Counted from the first letter of the stretch, positions 16,971 to 25,622 are shown. The stretch is DNA of 64,000 bases from Balneola sp. (GCA_017643645.1 JAEPNB010000009.1:62001-126000), one strand, 5' to 3'. Notes: generated by a model from the sequence alone, not told the origin. Numbers and translations are program-made.

Positions 16971-18908
16971 TCAGTTTTCCTTCTTACTTTTGTTTTCTTT
17001 TGCCAGCGCTTTGATCAGTCTTCTGCTGATATTCAAAAAATTATCTTCTGTTATAATACCAACTAAACGACTGTTCTTTACTACCGGTAAACATCCAATT
17101 TGCTGATCCTGCATGATTTCCATCGCTTCTATGATCGAAGCTTCCGGATGTATGGTTATCGGATTGCTGATCATAATATCTTCTATCGCATGGCTTTTAT
17201 ATTCCCCTTCTTCATTTGCGGCCTTGGAGTATTCTCTCAACACCATCCGCATCGAAACCAATCCCACCAAATGCTTTTGATCATCTTCAATGGGAATATA
17301 TCTGATCCTTCGCCAGTCCAGTAAATTTGAAGCAAACTCAATCAAATCGTCTTTACGCGCCGTAAAAAGGTCTGTAGTCATAAACTCTTCCACCAGTAAA
17401 GTAGAAGGTCTCCACAATGCCACATCTTCCACTCGTGCCAAACCCCATTTATGAACCGGCTCACCTTTTTGTTGATTTTTAGCCATTGCTCCCGTTATAG
17501 TTGAAAGTGTTTGTTCTCTGTTATTCTCTTTGATGAGCTTTCCATAGGATTTAACAACCCAATATGATCCTGTTTGTGCGCTTTCTACTCTGTCTTCAAT
17601 TACACCTAAATAAGTGTCGATATCAGAGCCCAGAATATTCACTTTTTCAAGACCGGCTCTGGCGATCGGTAAAAGTTCTTCTTTGATCAAATCGCGCGCA
17701 GTTACTTTTCTGTCATTAGTCCAGATAAACTTTGTATCCAAACCCATTTTAGAAGCTGCAAAAAAGTTCAAACGTGCATTATCAAAATCCAACACCTTGG
17801 TAATATCAGAGTATGCATCCTCCATGCCATTCATAAGTCCTAACCAGAACGCAGTATTTGCAATTTCATCCACAACCGTTGGTCCTGATGGTAATACACG
17901 GTTTTCGATTCTCAAATGAGGCTTTCCTCCTCCGATTCCATAACAAGGCCGATTCCATCTGTAAACAGTTCCGTTATGAACATTCAGAGCCATCAGTTTT
18001 GGCGGTATGCCGTTCTTTAAAAGCTCGTCCACATTCTCTTCCACATTTGAACTTAAAAGGACACGATATCGAGAAATATCTTCTTTATAAATATCCAGAA
18101 TACTACCTCTGAGCCAATCCGACCCAAAAGTCACTCTTGGCAGTGAATCTCTTAAATGATCACCTACTCCGCGAGTATCTACCGATTGATGAAAAAGAGC
18201 GATTCGGGTTTCTGCCCATAACCTTTTGCCTAGCAGAATTGGAGAATTAACCGCACTTGCTAATACAGGGGCCGTAATTGCCTGAGCGATGTTGTATTTA
18301 GAAACAAACTCATCAGGTTTAATTTGCAGATGGATCTGATATCCGGTGTTGCACCCTTCCAGAAGCGGAGTATCGAACTTCATGAGTAATTCGTCCATTC
18401 CCTGAATACGAATTTCATATTCTTTCCCCCGCATATTATCTATGGCATCACACAGAGCTTTATAGCGCGGAAGTGGTGTCAGGTTTTCAATCGCGACATC
18501 CGACTTACGGATAGAAGGAAGAATTCCGGTCAATAAAATATCGCCACCTAAGGATTGTACTTTTTCCCGGACATAGGCAACCTCATTTTGAAGGTTTTCT
18601 TCCATCTGAGAAAGACAATTGTCTTTAAACTCCAGCGGTTCGAGGTTTATTTCGATGTTGAATTTAGCGATCTCAGTTGTGTAGTTTCCGTCGCCCAGCG
18701 CATCCATTACTTCCATGGCATTGGGCATCGCTTTACCATGCTCATCGATCAGACATAGCTCTTGTTCCGCCCCGATACGGATTACATCTGTTTCAAACCA
18801 ATCCTCTTCAAGCATTTTCTCAAGAGCACGTGCGTCTTTCAGAACATTTTTCATGAACTTTTGAACGTCTTCATTACTCTTTGCAAGTTTTACCCTTTCT
18901 TCGCCCAT
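16971..18908 (-). CDS. GCS2-family glutamate-cysteine ligase-like protein fused to a CBS pair
   Basis: A 645-residue protein. Residues about 35-430 match the GCS2 carboxylate-amine ligase fold (IGAEQELCLID, NIEINLEPLEF, GCNTGYQIHLQI, VHNGTVYRWNRPCYG, LRIENRVLPSGPTVVDE). The C-terminus adds two CBS domains (about 504-563 and 573-630), modules that bind adenine nucleotides. It should ligate an amino group to a glutamate-type carboxylate with ATP, with the CBS pair sensing energy or ionic state (inference). The deacylase-like gene starts the base after its stop, so the two form an operon. It is not a standard GshA because of the fusion; the product is unknown. Confidence 0.8.
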   Translation of the reverse strand: MGEERVKLAKSNEDVQKFMKNVLKDARALEKMLEEDWFETDVIRIGAEQELCLIDEHGKAMPNAMEVMDALGDGNYTTEIAKFNIEINLEPLEFKDNCLSQMEENLQNEVAYVREKVQSLGGDILLTGILPSIRKSDVAIENLTPLPRYKALCDAIDNMRGKEYEIRIQGMDELLMKFDTPLLEGCNTGYQIHLQIKPDEFVSKYNIAQAITAPVLASAVNSPILLGKRLWAETRIALFHQSVDTRGVGDHLRDSLPRVTFGSDWLRGSILDIYKEDISRYRVLLSSNVEENVDELLKNGIPPKLMALNVHNGTVYRWNRPCYGIGGGKPHLRIENRVLPSGPTVVDEIANTAFWLGLMNGMEDAYSDITKVLDFDNARLNFFAASKMGLDTKFIWTNDRKVTARDLIKEELLPIARAGLEKVNILGSDIDTYLGVIEDRVESAQTGSYWVVKSYGKLIKENNREQTLSTITGAMAKNQQKGEPVHKWGLARVEDVALWRPSTLLVEEFMTTDLFTARKDDLIEFASNLLDWRRIRYIPIEDDQKHLVGLVSMRMVLREYSKAANEEGEYKSHAIEDIMISNPITIHPEASIIEAMEIMQDQQIGCLPVVKNSRLVGIITEDNFLNISRRLIKALAKENKSKKEN

Positions 18909-18982
18909 CTGTTTTCAATTGCATTTAAAGCAGGTCGTAAATACTAACTTTATAAAGCGGAATGCAAGTTTAAATATCGTAT

Positions 18983-19053
18983 AAACCACAAAAAACACGA
19001 GATTGCTTTTTTGAGCTTATGGCAGAAATTAAACTTTGTGGACTCTGTGGTTT
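18983..19053. repeat. CCACA...TGTGG inverted-repeat remnant
   Basis: AAACCACA (18983-18990) and TGTGGTTT (19046-19053) face each other across 55 nt, and the right side reads ACTCTGTGGTTT as at 15996-16005. It lies between the priA stop and the GCS2-CBS gene start and is probably a relic of the same repeat group. Confidence 0.35.
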
Positions 19054-19060
19054 TAAAAAT

Positions 19061-21493
19061 CTATCGAATTGCTTCCACATTAATATTTACACGTACAATA
19101 TTTGTACTGATTTCCGATTCGTACTCGTATACTTCCATTACTTTATCTAATAACCTTTCGATGAAATTTCCTCCTCTATCAGTCGGGAGTTTCACCATCA
19201 CTTCCCACAAATAATATTGGTTCATCCATGCTATGGCTGCCGGCGACGGTCCCAGTGAGTCAAAATCAGGAATCAATCTTTCCAGTACCGACTTAAGTTT
19301 GAAAGCTGAAACCCGAACCTGACTTTCATTCTTTCCTTTCAGAACAAACTTTACCAATCTGGAGTACGGTGGATAGGTCAAAGCTTTTCTGAAATCAAGT
19401 TCTGAGCATGCAAAACCGTCGTAATCATGTTTCTGAGCAAATTTAAGTGCTTCATTATCCGGTTGACGAGTTTGAATAAATACTTTTCCCGGCTTAGTTC
19501 CTCTACCTGATCTACCTGCAACCTGGCTCAGTAATTGAAACATTCTTTCTGAGGATTGAAAAGATGGAAATGCCAATTCAGTGTCTGCGTCGGTTACTCC
19601 TACAACTGTCACATTCGGGAAGTCTAAACCTTTAGCCACTAATTGAGTTCCAACCAGAATATCAGCTTCTCCTGCCCCGAATGAATCCAGTATTTTTTCG
19701 TGCGCTCCTTTTTTAGAAGTTGAATCCCTGTCAAATCTCAATACTTTTGCTTCAGGAAATAATTCCTCCAGCTGCTCTTCAATTTTTTGGGTTCCCGATC
19801 CTTGCTCTGAAAGAAATTCTGATCCGCATTTTTCACAATTGGTATCCGCTTTTCTTGAATAACCCGAATAGTGACAGATCAACTGGTTTTTTCTTTTGTG
19901 GTACGTCAGGCTTACCGAACATTCCGGACTTTGTGGAATATGTCCACAAGTTTCACATTGTAAGTAATTGGCAAATCCACGCCGGTTATAAAGTAGAATC
20001 ACCTGTTCTTTTTTATCCAGAGCTTCTTTCATCGCTAAATGCAACGGAACCGCCAGTTCCCCTTTCATAGCCCCGGTGTATTGCTTGAGATCTAAAATCT
20101 CAACTTCCGGAAGCTTAGCGGATTCGTGTCGTTTTGTAAGTTCAAGCAGATCTGCCTTCCCTTTCTTGGTCATTTCCAGAGCTTGCATACTCGGAGTAGC
20201 AGATCCCATAATAACTACTGAATCCGTCATGCTTGCCCGCATAATTGCCACTTCTCTCGCATGATATCTTGGCGCCGGATCGATCTGTTTATAGGAATTA
20301 TCGTGTTCTTCATCCAGAATAATGATCCCAAGATCCTGAACCGGTGAAAAAATTGCGGACCTCGGACCAATGGCTATTTTCTTTTCTCCGGATCGGAATT
20401 TTCTCCAGGAATCAAGTCGCTCTCTTTCATTCATTCGGCTGTGAAGCACCGCAATATCTTCACCAAAGATCCTATAAAAACGGGAAACAGTTTGTGGAGT
20501 AAGTGCGATTTCAGGAACCAGAACAATTCCGCCTCTTCCACTTTCCAAAACTTGTTTTAAGGCATGAATATATACTTCTGTTTTGCCGCTTCCGGTTATT
20601 CCTTTCAATAAAAAGTTATTGAACTCCTTTTCTCTGATCGACTTTTCGATGGAACTAAAAACCAAACTTTGTTCTTCATTCAGCTCTTTGATCAAAACCG
20701 GATCGAACTCTAAATCTAAGGATTCCGGTTCAACTTCTAGTTCTATTGGCTGTATCCAATTCTCATCTTTCAGTTTTTTGATTGAGTAACTGTTGATCCC
20801 CAGTTTATCTGTATCAGAATTTCGAATGGGAACTTCTTCAGAAGCAAACACTTCCAGAGCTTCCGTCCATTTAAAATTCTTATCCTGTGATTCCAAAAAC
20901 TCAATAGCAGACTTTCGGTCTTTCCCTTCATTCCAATCCCAAGCTCTTTCGGTCTTTACCGTGACTTTGATATCCGGTTCTTCCCATACTTCAAGAGCGC
21001 CTGATTTCAGTAATTTTTTGAAAACCTTGTTTAACGAAGTCCCTTTATATCTCTTTTTTGCTGCATCCAGAGTTATAGATTCATCGTTTTGGATATCGTC
21101 TATAATTTCTTTTTCTGCTTTTGTTCTGAGATCAAGTCCATCTTCACTTCCGACTTTCAGCCTTTTTTTGGATACGAAGTTTAATCCCGCAGGTAACGCA
21201 GCCTGAATAACTTCTCCCCAGCTACAAAAGTAAAATCTGTGAATCCATTCTGTTAGTTTGAGTAGTTCTTCTGTTAAGATCGGTTCCGAATCCAAAACCT
21301 TTTTGATTTCTTTTGTCTTGAACTCAGGTTTTTCGTTGTGAAGCTGTACAATAACTCCGATCGCAAAATGAGAACGAAACGGAACCCAGACACGTACTCC
21401 TGCTTCTATTTCCTTTTGGAACTGAGTTGGCACTTCATAAGTAAATGTTTGTCGAACAGCGGTTGGGAATGCTATTTCTGCAAAAGATGACAA
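19061..21493 (-). CDS. priA: Primosomal protein N' (PriA helicase)
   Basis: 3'-5' DNA helicase that restarts stalled forks and reloads the replicative helicase. The 810-residue protein has the DNA-binding domain (TYEVPTQ...GVRVWVPFR), Walker A GITGSGKTE, DEEH box (ILDEEHDNSYKQ) and helicase motif VAGRSGRG. Of the eight zinc cysteines, Cys513, Cys516, Cys553 and Cys556 are kept, but the second site reads Ser522-Cys525 and Cys540-Ser543, so two of its four ligands are serine. The codons are clear (AGT and TCG), which makes a single sequencing slip unlikely. Length and all other motifs are normal, so it is surely the housekeeping PriA. Confidence 0.95.
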   Translation of the reverse strand: MSSFAEIAFPTAVRQTFTYEVPTQFQKEIEAGVRVWVPFRSHFAIGVIVQLHNEKPEFKTKEIKKVLDSEPILTEELLKLTEWIHRFYFCSWGEVIQAALPAGLNFVSKKRLKVGSEDGLDLRTKAEKEIIDDIQNDESITLDAAKKRYKGTSLNKVFKKLLKSGALEVWEEPDIKVTVKTERAWDWNEGKDRKSAIEFLESQDKNFKWTEALEVFASEEVPIRNSDTDKLGINSYSIKKLKDENWIQPIELEVEPESLDLEFDPVLIKELNEEQSLVFSSIEKSIREKEFNNFLLKGITGSGKTEVYIHALKQVLESGRGGIVLVPEIALTPQTVSRFYRIFGEDIAVLHSRMNERERLDSWRKFRSGEKKIAIGPRSAIFSPVQDLGIIILDEEHDNSYKQIDPAPRYHAREVAIMRASMTDSVVIMGSATPSMQALEMTKKGKADLLELTKRHESAKLPEVEILDLKQYTGAMKGELAVPLHLAMKEALDKKEQVILLYNRRGFANYLQCETCGHIPQSPECSVSLTYHKRKNQLICHYSGYSRKADTNCEKCGSEFLSEQGSGTQKIEEQLEELFPEAKVLRFDRDSTSKKGAHEKILDSFGAGEADILVGTQLVAKGLDFPNVTVVGVTDADTELAFPSFQSSERMFQLLSQVAGRSGRGTKPGKVFIQTRQPDNEALKFAQKHDYDGFACSELDFRKALTYPPYSRLVKFVLKGKNESQVRVSAFKLKSVLERLIPDFDSLGPSPAAIAWMNQYYLWEVMVKLPTDRGGNFIERLLDKVMEVYEYESEISTNIVRVNINVEAIR

Positions 21494-21563
21494 GAGTTCA
21501 GCACGTAATTTTAATTATTAAAAGGGCTGAAAGCTTATCCAATTAATTAACTGAAATCAACTG

Positions 21564-21656
21564 TTAGATCGTCAACAAGAAATAAAGAATAATGATAAGA
21601 ACAGGCAGTGCGAATACAAGCCCACTTTTCGAATAAGTATATCTTTCACTTTTCAT
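21564..21656 (-). CDS. Thirty-residue single-pass membrane peptide
   Basis: A small open frame: ATG at 21656, TAA ending at 21564, preceded 5 nt upstream by GGAGG (21662-21666), one of the best SD sites in the window. The peptide has a polar N-terminus (MKSERYTYSKS) followed by one hydrophobic helix (GLVFALPVLIIILYFLLTI) running to the C-terminus. This is the layout of small bitopic membrane proteins that act as subunits or regulators of larger complexes. No family is recognised. It sits alone between priA and the four-helix-bundle cassette. Confidence 0.55.
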   Translation of the reverse strand: MKSERYTYSKSGLVFALPVLIIILYFLLTI

Positions 21657-21772
21657 ATCTGCCTCCATTCTCATACTTGTTTACTTTGTTACACATTGAG
21701 TTGTTATTACCCTTAACCTTTAAATAATTAATTTGTTTCATCAAACGCACCGCATAAACATGCGAAGTCTTT

Positions 21773-21799
21773 GAATAATGAATATTGACAAGGAATAAT
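21773..21799. repeat. Left terminal inverted repeat of the four-helix-bundle cassette
   Basis: 27 nt that are the reverse complement of 22190-22217 apart from one deleted base and one mismatch. It begins 3 nt after the stop codon of the minus-strand gene it borders. The core read on the minus strand is ATTATTCCTTGT-CAATATTC. Confidence 0.7.
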
Positions 21800-21802
21800 T
21801 AA

Positions 21803-22177
21803 TCATGATTTTATTGAAGAAAGATTTTTCTTCACTGTTTTAATACTTGAGTTAAAAATAGAAATCAATTCATTGCACTCTTTTAGAAGCCAATCTAATT
21901 CTTCAGAGTTTACAAGTGGTTTTCTTTTGATAATCTTCAGGCATACAAAAGTCTCCCTCAATTCCTTTAAACCTATTTTTAGCTTATGAATAAAATCCTT
22001 TCTAGACTCTGCAGCTGATGCCTCTGCATACTGAAATGCCGGAGAGGTTCCGCTTCTAGTGATTTGTTTTGCAAAATGAATACCTACATAAGTTTTCGGT
22101 AACTCTTCACTTAAATTTATTACTTCAATCGAAAACGATATTAATCTCTCTTCTAGATCATATTTTCTATTTGCCAT
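21803..22177 (-). CDS. Four-helix bundle protein (23S rRNA intervening-sequence protein family)
   Basis: A 124-residue, wholly helical protein matching the four-helix bundle/S23 family: YDLEERLISFSIEVINL, then QITRSGTSPAFQYAEASAAESRKDFIHKLKIGLKELRET, the conserved signature. Relatives are encoded inside 23S rRNA intervening sequences, as Avd accessory proteins of diversity-generating retroelements, and as stand-alone Bacteroidota genes of unknown role; they tend to be basic and bind nucleic acid. Here no rRNA, reverse transcriptase or variable repeat is nearby. Inverted repeats flank the frame closely: one ends 3 nt from the stop, the other starts 12 nt before the ATG. That suggests a self-contained mobile cassette placed between priA and comM. 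Confidence 0.9.
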   Translation of the reverse strand: MANRKYDLEERLISFSIEVINLSEELPKTYVGIHFAKQITRSGTSPAFQYAEASAAESRKDFIHKLKIGLKELRETFVCLKIIKRKPLVNSEELDWLLKECNELISIFNSSIKTVKKNLSSIKS

Positions 22178-22189
22178 AAATCTAACCTC

Positions 22190-22217
22190 ATTATTCCTTG
22201 TTCAATATTCACTATTC
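22190..22217. repeat. Right terminal inverted repeat of the four-helix-bundle cassette
   Basis: 28 nt, complementary to 21773-21799 with one indel and one mismatch. It forms the 5' leader of the gene at 21803-22177 and ends 9 nt from the comM stop. A related copy without the gene lies at 32297-32324. Confidence 0.7.
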
Positions 22218-22226
22218 TCTTTTTGT

Positions 22227-23768
22227 TCACCCAAGCCATCCTTCTCTGTCTAAGCTTCGGTATTGGATCGCTTCTGCAATATGATTTGGTTTTATATCCT
22301 CTGAATGATCCAGATCAGCTATAGTTCTGGAGACTTTTAGAATTCTGTCGTAAGCCCGGGCTGAAAGTCCTAATGAAGTAATTGCTTTCTTTAAAATTTC
22401 AGAACCCGCTTCATCCAGCTTGCACACTTTCCGAACCATTCTGGTATTCATTTGTGCATTCGAATACACCGATTTCAACCCAAAGAATCGTTTGGTTTGA
22501 ACTTCTCTCGCTTTAACAACTCGTTCTCTTATTTCCTGGGATGATTCCCCTTTTGCTTTCCCTGACAACTCATCATAACTCACCTTATTCACTTCGATAT
22601 GAAGGTCGATCCGATCTAAAAGCGGACCACTTATCTTACCCAAATACCGTTGCATTGCTAATGAAGAAGCTCCGTTCATATCCTGAGCATCATACCAATC
22701 TCCCGATGGAGAAGGATTCATAGAAGCCACTAACATCACCCGGCTTGGATAGGTCACACTCATTCTGGCCCTGGAAATAGAGACAAACCCATCTTCCAGT
22801 GGTTGACGCATCACTTCCAACGCACTTCGTTTGAATTCAGGGAGTTCATCCAGAAACAAAACTCCGTTATGCGACATCGAAATCTCTCCCGGCATAGGAA
22901 TACTTCCGCCACCGACTAAAGCCACATCTGAAACGGTATGATGTGGAGCCCGAAATGGACGGGAAGTGATCAGTGCTTTACCGCCATCCAAAATCCCTGA
23001 TACCGAATGGATCTTTGTCGTTTCCAAAGCTTCTTCTAAAGAAAGCGGAGGTAAAATAGTCGGAATTCTCCGTGCCATCATTGTTTTCCCTGAACCGGGT
23101 GGACCGACCATAATTGCATTATGTCCACCGGCTGCTGCAATTTCCAACCCTCGCTTCACATTTTCCTGTCCGCGCACATCACAGAAGTCTAAGATCTTTG
23201 ACTGTCCGTTTTTATTAAAAAAGGATTTCACATCTACTTCCAACGGATCCATCGATCCACGATTTTCCAGCCAATCTTTAACCTGATTTATATGATCAAA
23301 AGCAAAAATCTCTATTCCTTCTACCACTGCTGCTTCAGCTCCATTCTCTTTCGGAACAACCAAATATTGGAAGCCCTGCTTCTTGGCTTCAACCGCAACC
23401 GGAAGAACTCCTTTAATAGGTCGTATCTTTCCATCCAGTGATAATTCACCGAGCATCACTGTTTCTTCCAGTTTCTCGGTATAGATCTGTCCTGACATCC
23501 TTAACAAACCGATTGCTATGGGCAGGTCAAAAGCATTTCCTTCTTTCGGAAGATCGGCAGGAGCAAGATTTACGGTTATCCTTCCCAATGGATAATAAGA
23601 CCCTGTGTTTCTGATGGCAGCTTCCACCCGGTCTCTGGATTCACTCACGGCACGGTCCGGCAATCCTACCAAAAAGAATTTTGGCATTCCGTTTGTGTGA
23701 TGAGTTTCTACGTCTATGATGCGCGCATCGACACCAACTGTGGATGCGCAAAATACTCTGGCTAGCAT
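22227..23768 (-). CDS. comM: YifB/ComM-family Mg-chelatase-like AAA+ ATPase
   Basis: Hexameric helicase of the ComM/RadA-like group that promotes branch migration during integration of transforming DNA. The 513-residue protein starts with the family LonC-like domain (VDVETHHTNGMPKFFLVGLPDRAVSE type motifs), then Walker A GPPGSGKTMMARR, Walker B VLFLDELPEF and the C-terminal Mg-chelatase domain (DRIDLHIEV, LGLSARAYDRILKVSRTIADL). Length is normal. It is divergent from the DUF4342 gene. In natural transformers comM is a competence gene; competence here cannot be judged because no com genes are in view. Confidence 0.93.
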   Translation of the reverse strand: MLARVFCASTVGVDARIIDVETHHTNGMPKFFLVGLPDRAVSESRDRVEAAIRNTGSYYPLGRITVNLAPADLPKEGNAFDLPIAIGLLRMSGQIYTEKLEETVMLGELSLDGKIRPIKGVLPVAVEAKKQGFQYLVVPKENGAEAAVVEGIEIFAFDHINQVKDWLENRGSMDPLEVDVKSFFNKNGQSKILDFCDVRGQENVKRGLEIAAAGGHNAIMVGPPGSGKTMMARRIPTILPPLSLEEALETTKIHSVSGILDGGKALITSRPFRAPHHTVSDVALVGGGSIPMPGEISMSHNGVLFLDELPEFKRSALEVMRQPLEDGFVSISRARMSVTYPSRVMLVASMNPSPSGDWYDAQDMNGASSLAMQRYLGKISGPLLDRIDLHIEVNKVSYDELSGKAKGESSQEIRERVVKAREVQTKRFFGLKSVYSNAQMNTRMVRKVCKLDEAGSEILKKAITSLGLSARAYDRILKVSRTIADLDHSEDIKPNHIAEAIQYRSLDREGWLG

Positions 23769-23859
23769 ATTATTATTCTGTATCTTTTTTTATTGTTCTG
23801 CGTAGTAAGACAAGTTCGGAAGCTATTCCTTACAAAAATTTTCATAAATCACACATATC

Positions 23860-24291
23860 ATGAAGAAAGAAGAAGCAAAATCTAAGGCTAAACGTGTCTA
23901 CGAAGAGATTCAAGGTGGAGTGAACGAAGTGATTAGTTCTATTCGTGAGTTAATAAAGGAAGGAAGTGCCCGAAAACTTATCATCAAGAATAAAGAAGGC
24001 GAAGTTGTCTTTCAGACTCAGTTGGCATTTGGAGTTGGTGGTGCTGCTCTGGTTGGAGCAATGGCTCCGGTTATTTCTGCTATCGGGATGTTTGCCATGT
24101 TCATCAATGACTATCAGATCTTAGTTGAAAAAGAAGTAGATCCTGAAGACGATGACTATTCTGTGGATGCGGAAGTGATCGAGATCACCGAAGACGAAGA
24201 TGAGGAAGAAGAAGAAAATACAGAAGAAGCTAAGGCTGAAGAAACAGAAGAGAAGGAAGAAAAAACGGTAGGCAAGAAAAAGAAGAAGTGA
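23860..24291 (+). CDS. DUF4342-like protein with acidic-basic tail
   Basis: A 143-residue protein. Residues 1-80 resemble DUF4342: an amphipathic helix (KRVYEEIQGGVNEVISSIRELIKEG), a strand block (ARKLIIKNKEGEVVFQTQL) and a hydrophobic Gly/Ala-rich segment (about 53-83) that could insert in a membrane. After residue 90 comes a low-complexity Glu-rich tail ending in KKKKK. The function is unknown. It is divergent from comM and ends in a 12-bp hairpin shared with the convergent ICMT-like gene. Confidence 0.7.
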   Translation: MKKEEAKSKAKRVYEEIQGGVNEVISSIRELIKEGSARKLIIKNKEGEVVFQTQLAFGVGGAALVGAMAPVISAIGMFAMFINDYQILVEKEVDPEDDDYSVDAEVIEITEDEDEEEEENTEEAKAEETEEKEEKTVGKKKKK

Positions 24292-24321
24292 TTTAGTTAT
24301 TAGTTGATTGGTGAATAAGTG

Positions 24322-24352
24322 ATTGGTTTAGAAATTAAACTTCTAAACCAAT
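24322..24352. terminator. Terminator between DUF4342 and ICMT-like genes
   Basis: A perfect 12-bp stem (24322-24333 with 24341-24352, core TTGGTTTAGAA) with a 7-nt loop is followed by a T-rich stretch on the plus strand. It lies between convergent genes. Confidence 0.75.
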
Positions 24353-24357
24353 TATTT

Positions 24358-24810
24358 TTAAATCCAGCGCCTTACCCTTTTCTGATAATCTTCGTACTCA
24401 TCCCCAAATAACTGAACCATCATCTCTTCTTCTGGTTTGATCTGGAATGAATTCATGTACCAAATGAATACCGGAAGCATCAGAAATACGAGTCCATCGC
24501 CCAAAAACAGACCATAGAACACAAGCAAGATCAACATTCCCAGATACATTGGGTTTCTGCTTATGCTATAGATTCCGGAACTTACCAAAGAAGTTGAGTC
24601 CTCCGGTTTATGGGGATTTACTGTTGTCTTCTTTACAGAAAACTGAATAACTCCCAGCACAATACAAGCCACACCAAGTATTGAGGGCAAAATAATGATC
24701 CATTTCGGAGCATTAAATGCAAGAAACTCCATTGACAGATATTTCTCAATTACCCACATTAAAAATACAGTGATTGCAACTACTATAACGGGTGGGACTT
24801 TGAGCTTCAT
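24358..24810 (-). CDS. Isoprenylcysteine methyltransferase-like (ICMT/PEMT) membrane protein
   Basis: A 150-residue protein with about four membrane segments and the ICMT/phospholipid methyltransferase signature: YSISRNPMYLGMLILL followed by EEEMMVQLFGDEYEDYQKRVRRWI at the C-terminus, where the SAM and substrate sites lie. Bacterial members methylate phospholipids, steroids or thiols; the substrate here is unknown. Its ATG overlaps the stop of the sterol-desaturase-like gene (TAATG), making it the last gene of the sulfur-cluster operon or of a two-gene lipid unit at its end. Confidence 0.82.
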   Translation of the reverse strand: MKLKVPPVIVVAITVFLMWVIEKYLSMEFLAFNAPKWIIILPSILGVACIVLGVIQFSVKKTTVNPHKPEDSTSLVSSGIYSISRNPMYLGMLILLVFYGLFLGDGLVFLMLPVFIWYMNSFQIKPEEEMMVQLFGDEYEDYQKRVRRWI

Positions 24811-25622
24811 TATTTGTCTGTCTTCTTAAACGGCATCCAAAACAACCCTTTTACCTTTTGGTCTTCTTCAGAATCAAATTCATCCAAACCGATATGTATG
24901 GAATGAGGGTTTTCATTCAGATTGAACGTTTTACAGATCCTGTCCCAGAAAGAAAATAGCGAACTGTAATTGGAATCCGTTTCTGATTGCTTCCTGGAGT
25001 GATGAACCTTGTGCATAGCCGGCGTTACGATAAATATTCTTAGAAATCTATCCAGCTTTTCGGGTACTCCTATATTTGCATGATGAAACTGAACAACGAT
25101 GATAAGCAGAATTTCATACACCAGTAATTCCCAAATATGTAATCCGATCAATACAATAATTCCGGTTCGGAAAATAGATGAGAAGATGATCTCTCCGGTA
25201 TGAAATCGATTAGCAGTGGTCACATCCATATTTGGATCAGAGTGATGCACTCTGTGAAATTTCCAAAAGAATGGAATACGATGATTCATCACATGCCAGA
25301 AATACGTCCATGTATCCATCAATAAAACAGCTCCAATTACATGAGCCCATGACGGCAAAGCAAGCCAATTCAAAATTCCGAAGTCGTTGGTATTTGCCCA
25401 ATTGGAAGCCCACAACCAAATCCACACAAAAAGAAATGAGGTGATCGCTGCGTTTACTATTCCAAGAGATGCGTTTCTGAGCAAGTGTTTCCAGCGCTGT
25501 TTTCCGGAATCTTTAAAAAAATCAAAAAACGGATGAGCATGTTCATAGAGCAGAAGCACAACCAATCCTATTACCGCTACTGCGGTTTGAGTTTGGTTTA
25601 GCAGATCCATTAATGCTTGCAT
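24810..25622 (-). CDS. Sterol desaturase/fatty acid hydroxylase family protein
   Basis: A 270-residue integral membrane di-iron oxygenase. The histidine clusters of the family are visible: WHVMNHRIPFFWKFHRVHHSD, HHANIG and HKVHHSRKQSETDSNYSS. It is predicted to hydroxylate or desaturate a lipid chain using O2. It lies 15 bp after the rhodanese gene and is translationally coupled to the ICMT-like gene. Its place behind sulfur genes is unexplained: membrane-lipid remodelling under sulfide or sulfite stress is possible but only inferred. Confidence 0.88.
   Translation of the reverse strand: MQALMDLLNQTQTAVAVIGLVVLLLYEHAHPFFDFFKDSGKQRWKHLLRNASLGIVNAAITSFLFVWIWLWASNWANTNDFGILNWLALPSWAHVIGAVLLMDTWTYFWHVMNHRIPFFWKFHRVHHSDPNMDVTTANRFHTGEIIFSSIFRTGIIVLIGLHIWELLVYEILLIIVVQFHHANIGVPEKLDRFLRIFIVTPAMHKVHHSRKQSETDSNYSSLFSFWDRICKTFNLNENPHSIHIGLDEFDSEEDQKVKGLFWMPFKKTDK

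Noticed and set aside
21803-22177. Avd of a diversity-generating retroelement
   Set aside because: No reverse transcriptase, template repeat or variable-repeat target is present within the window on either side.
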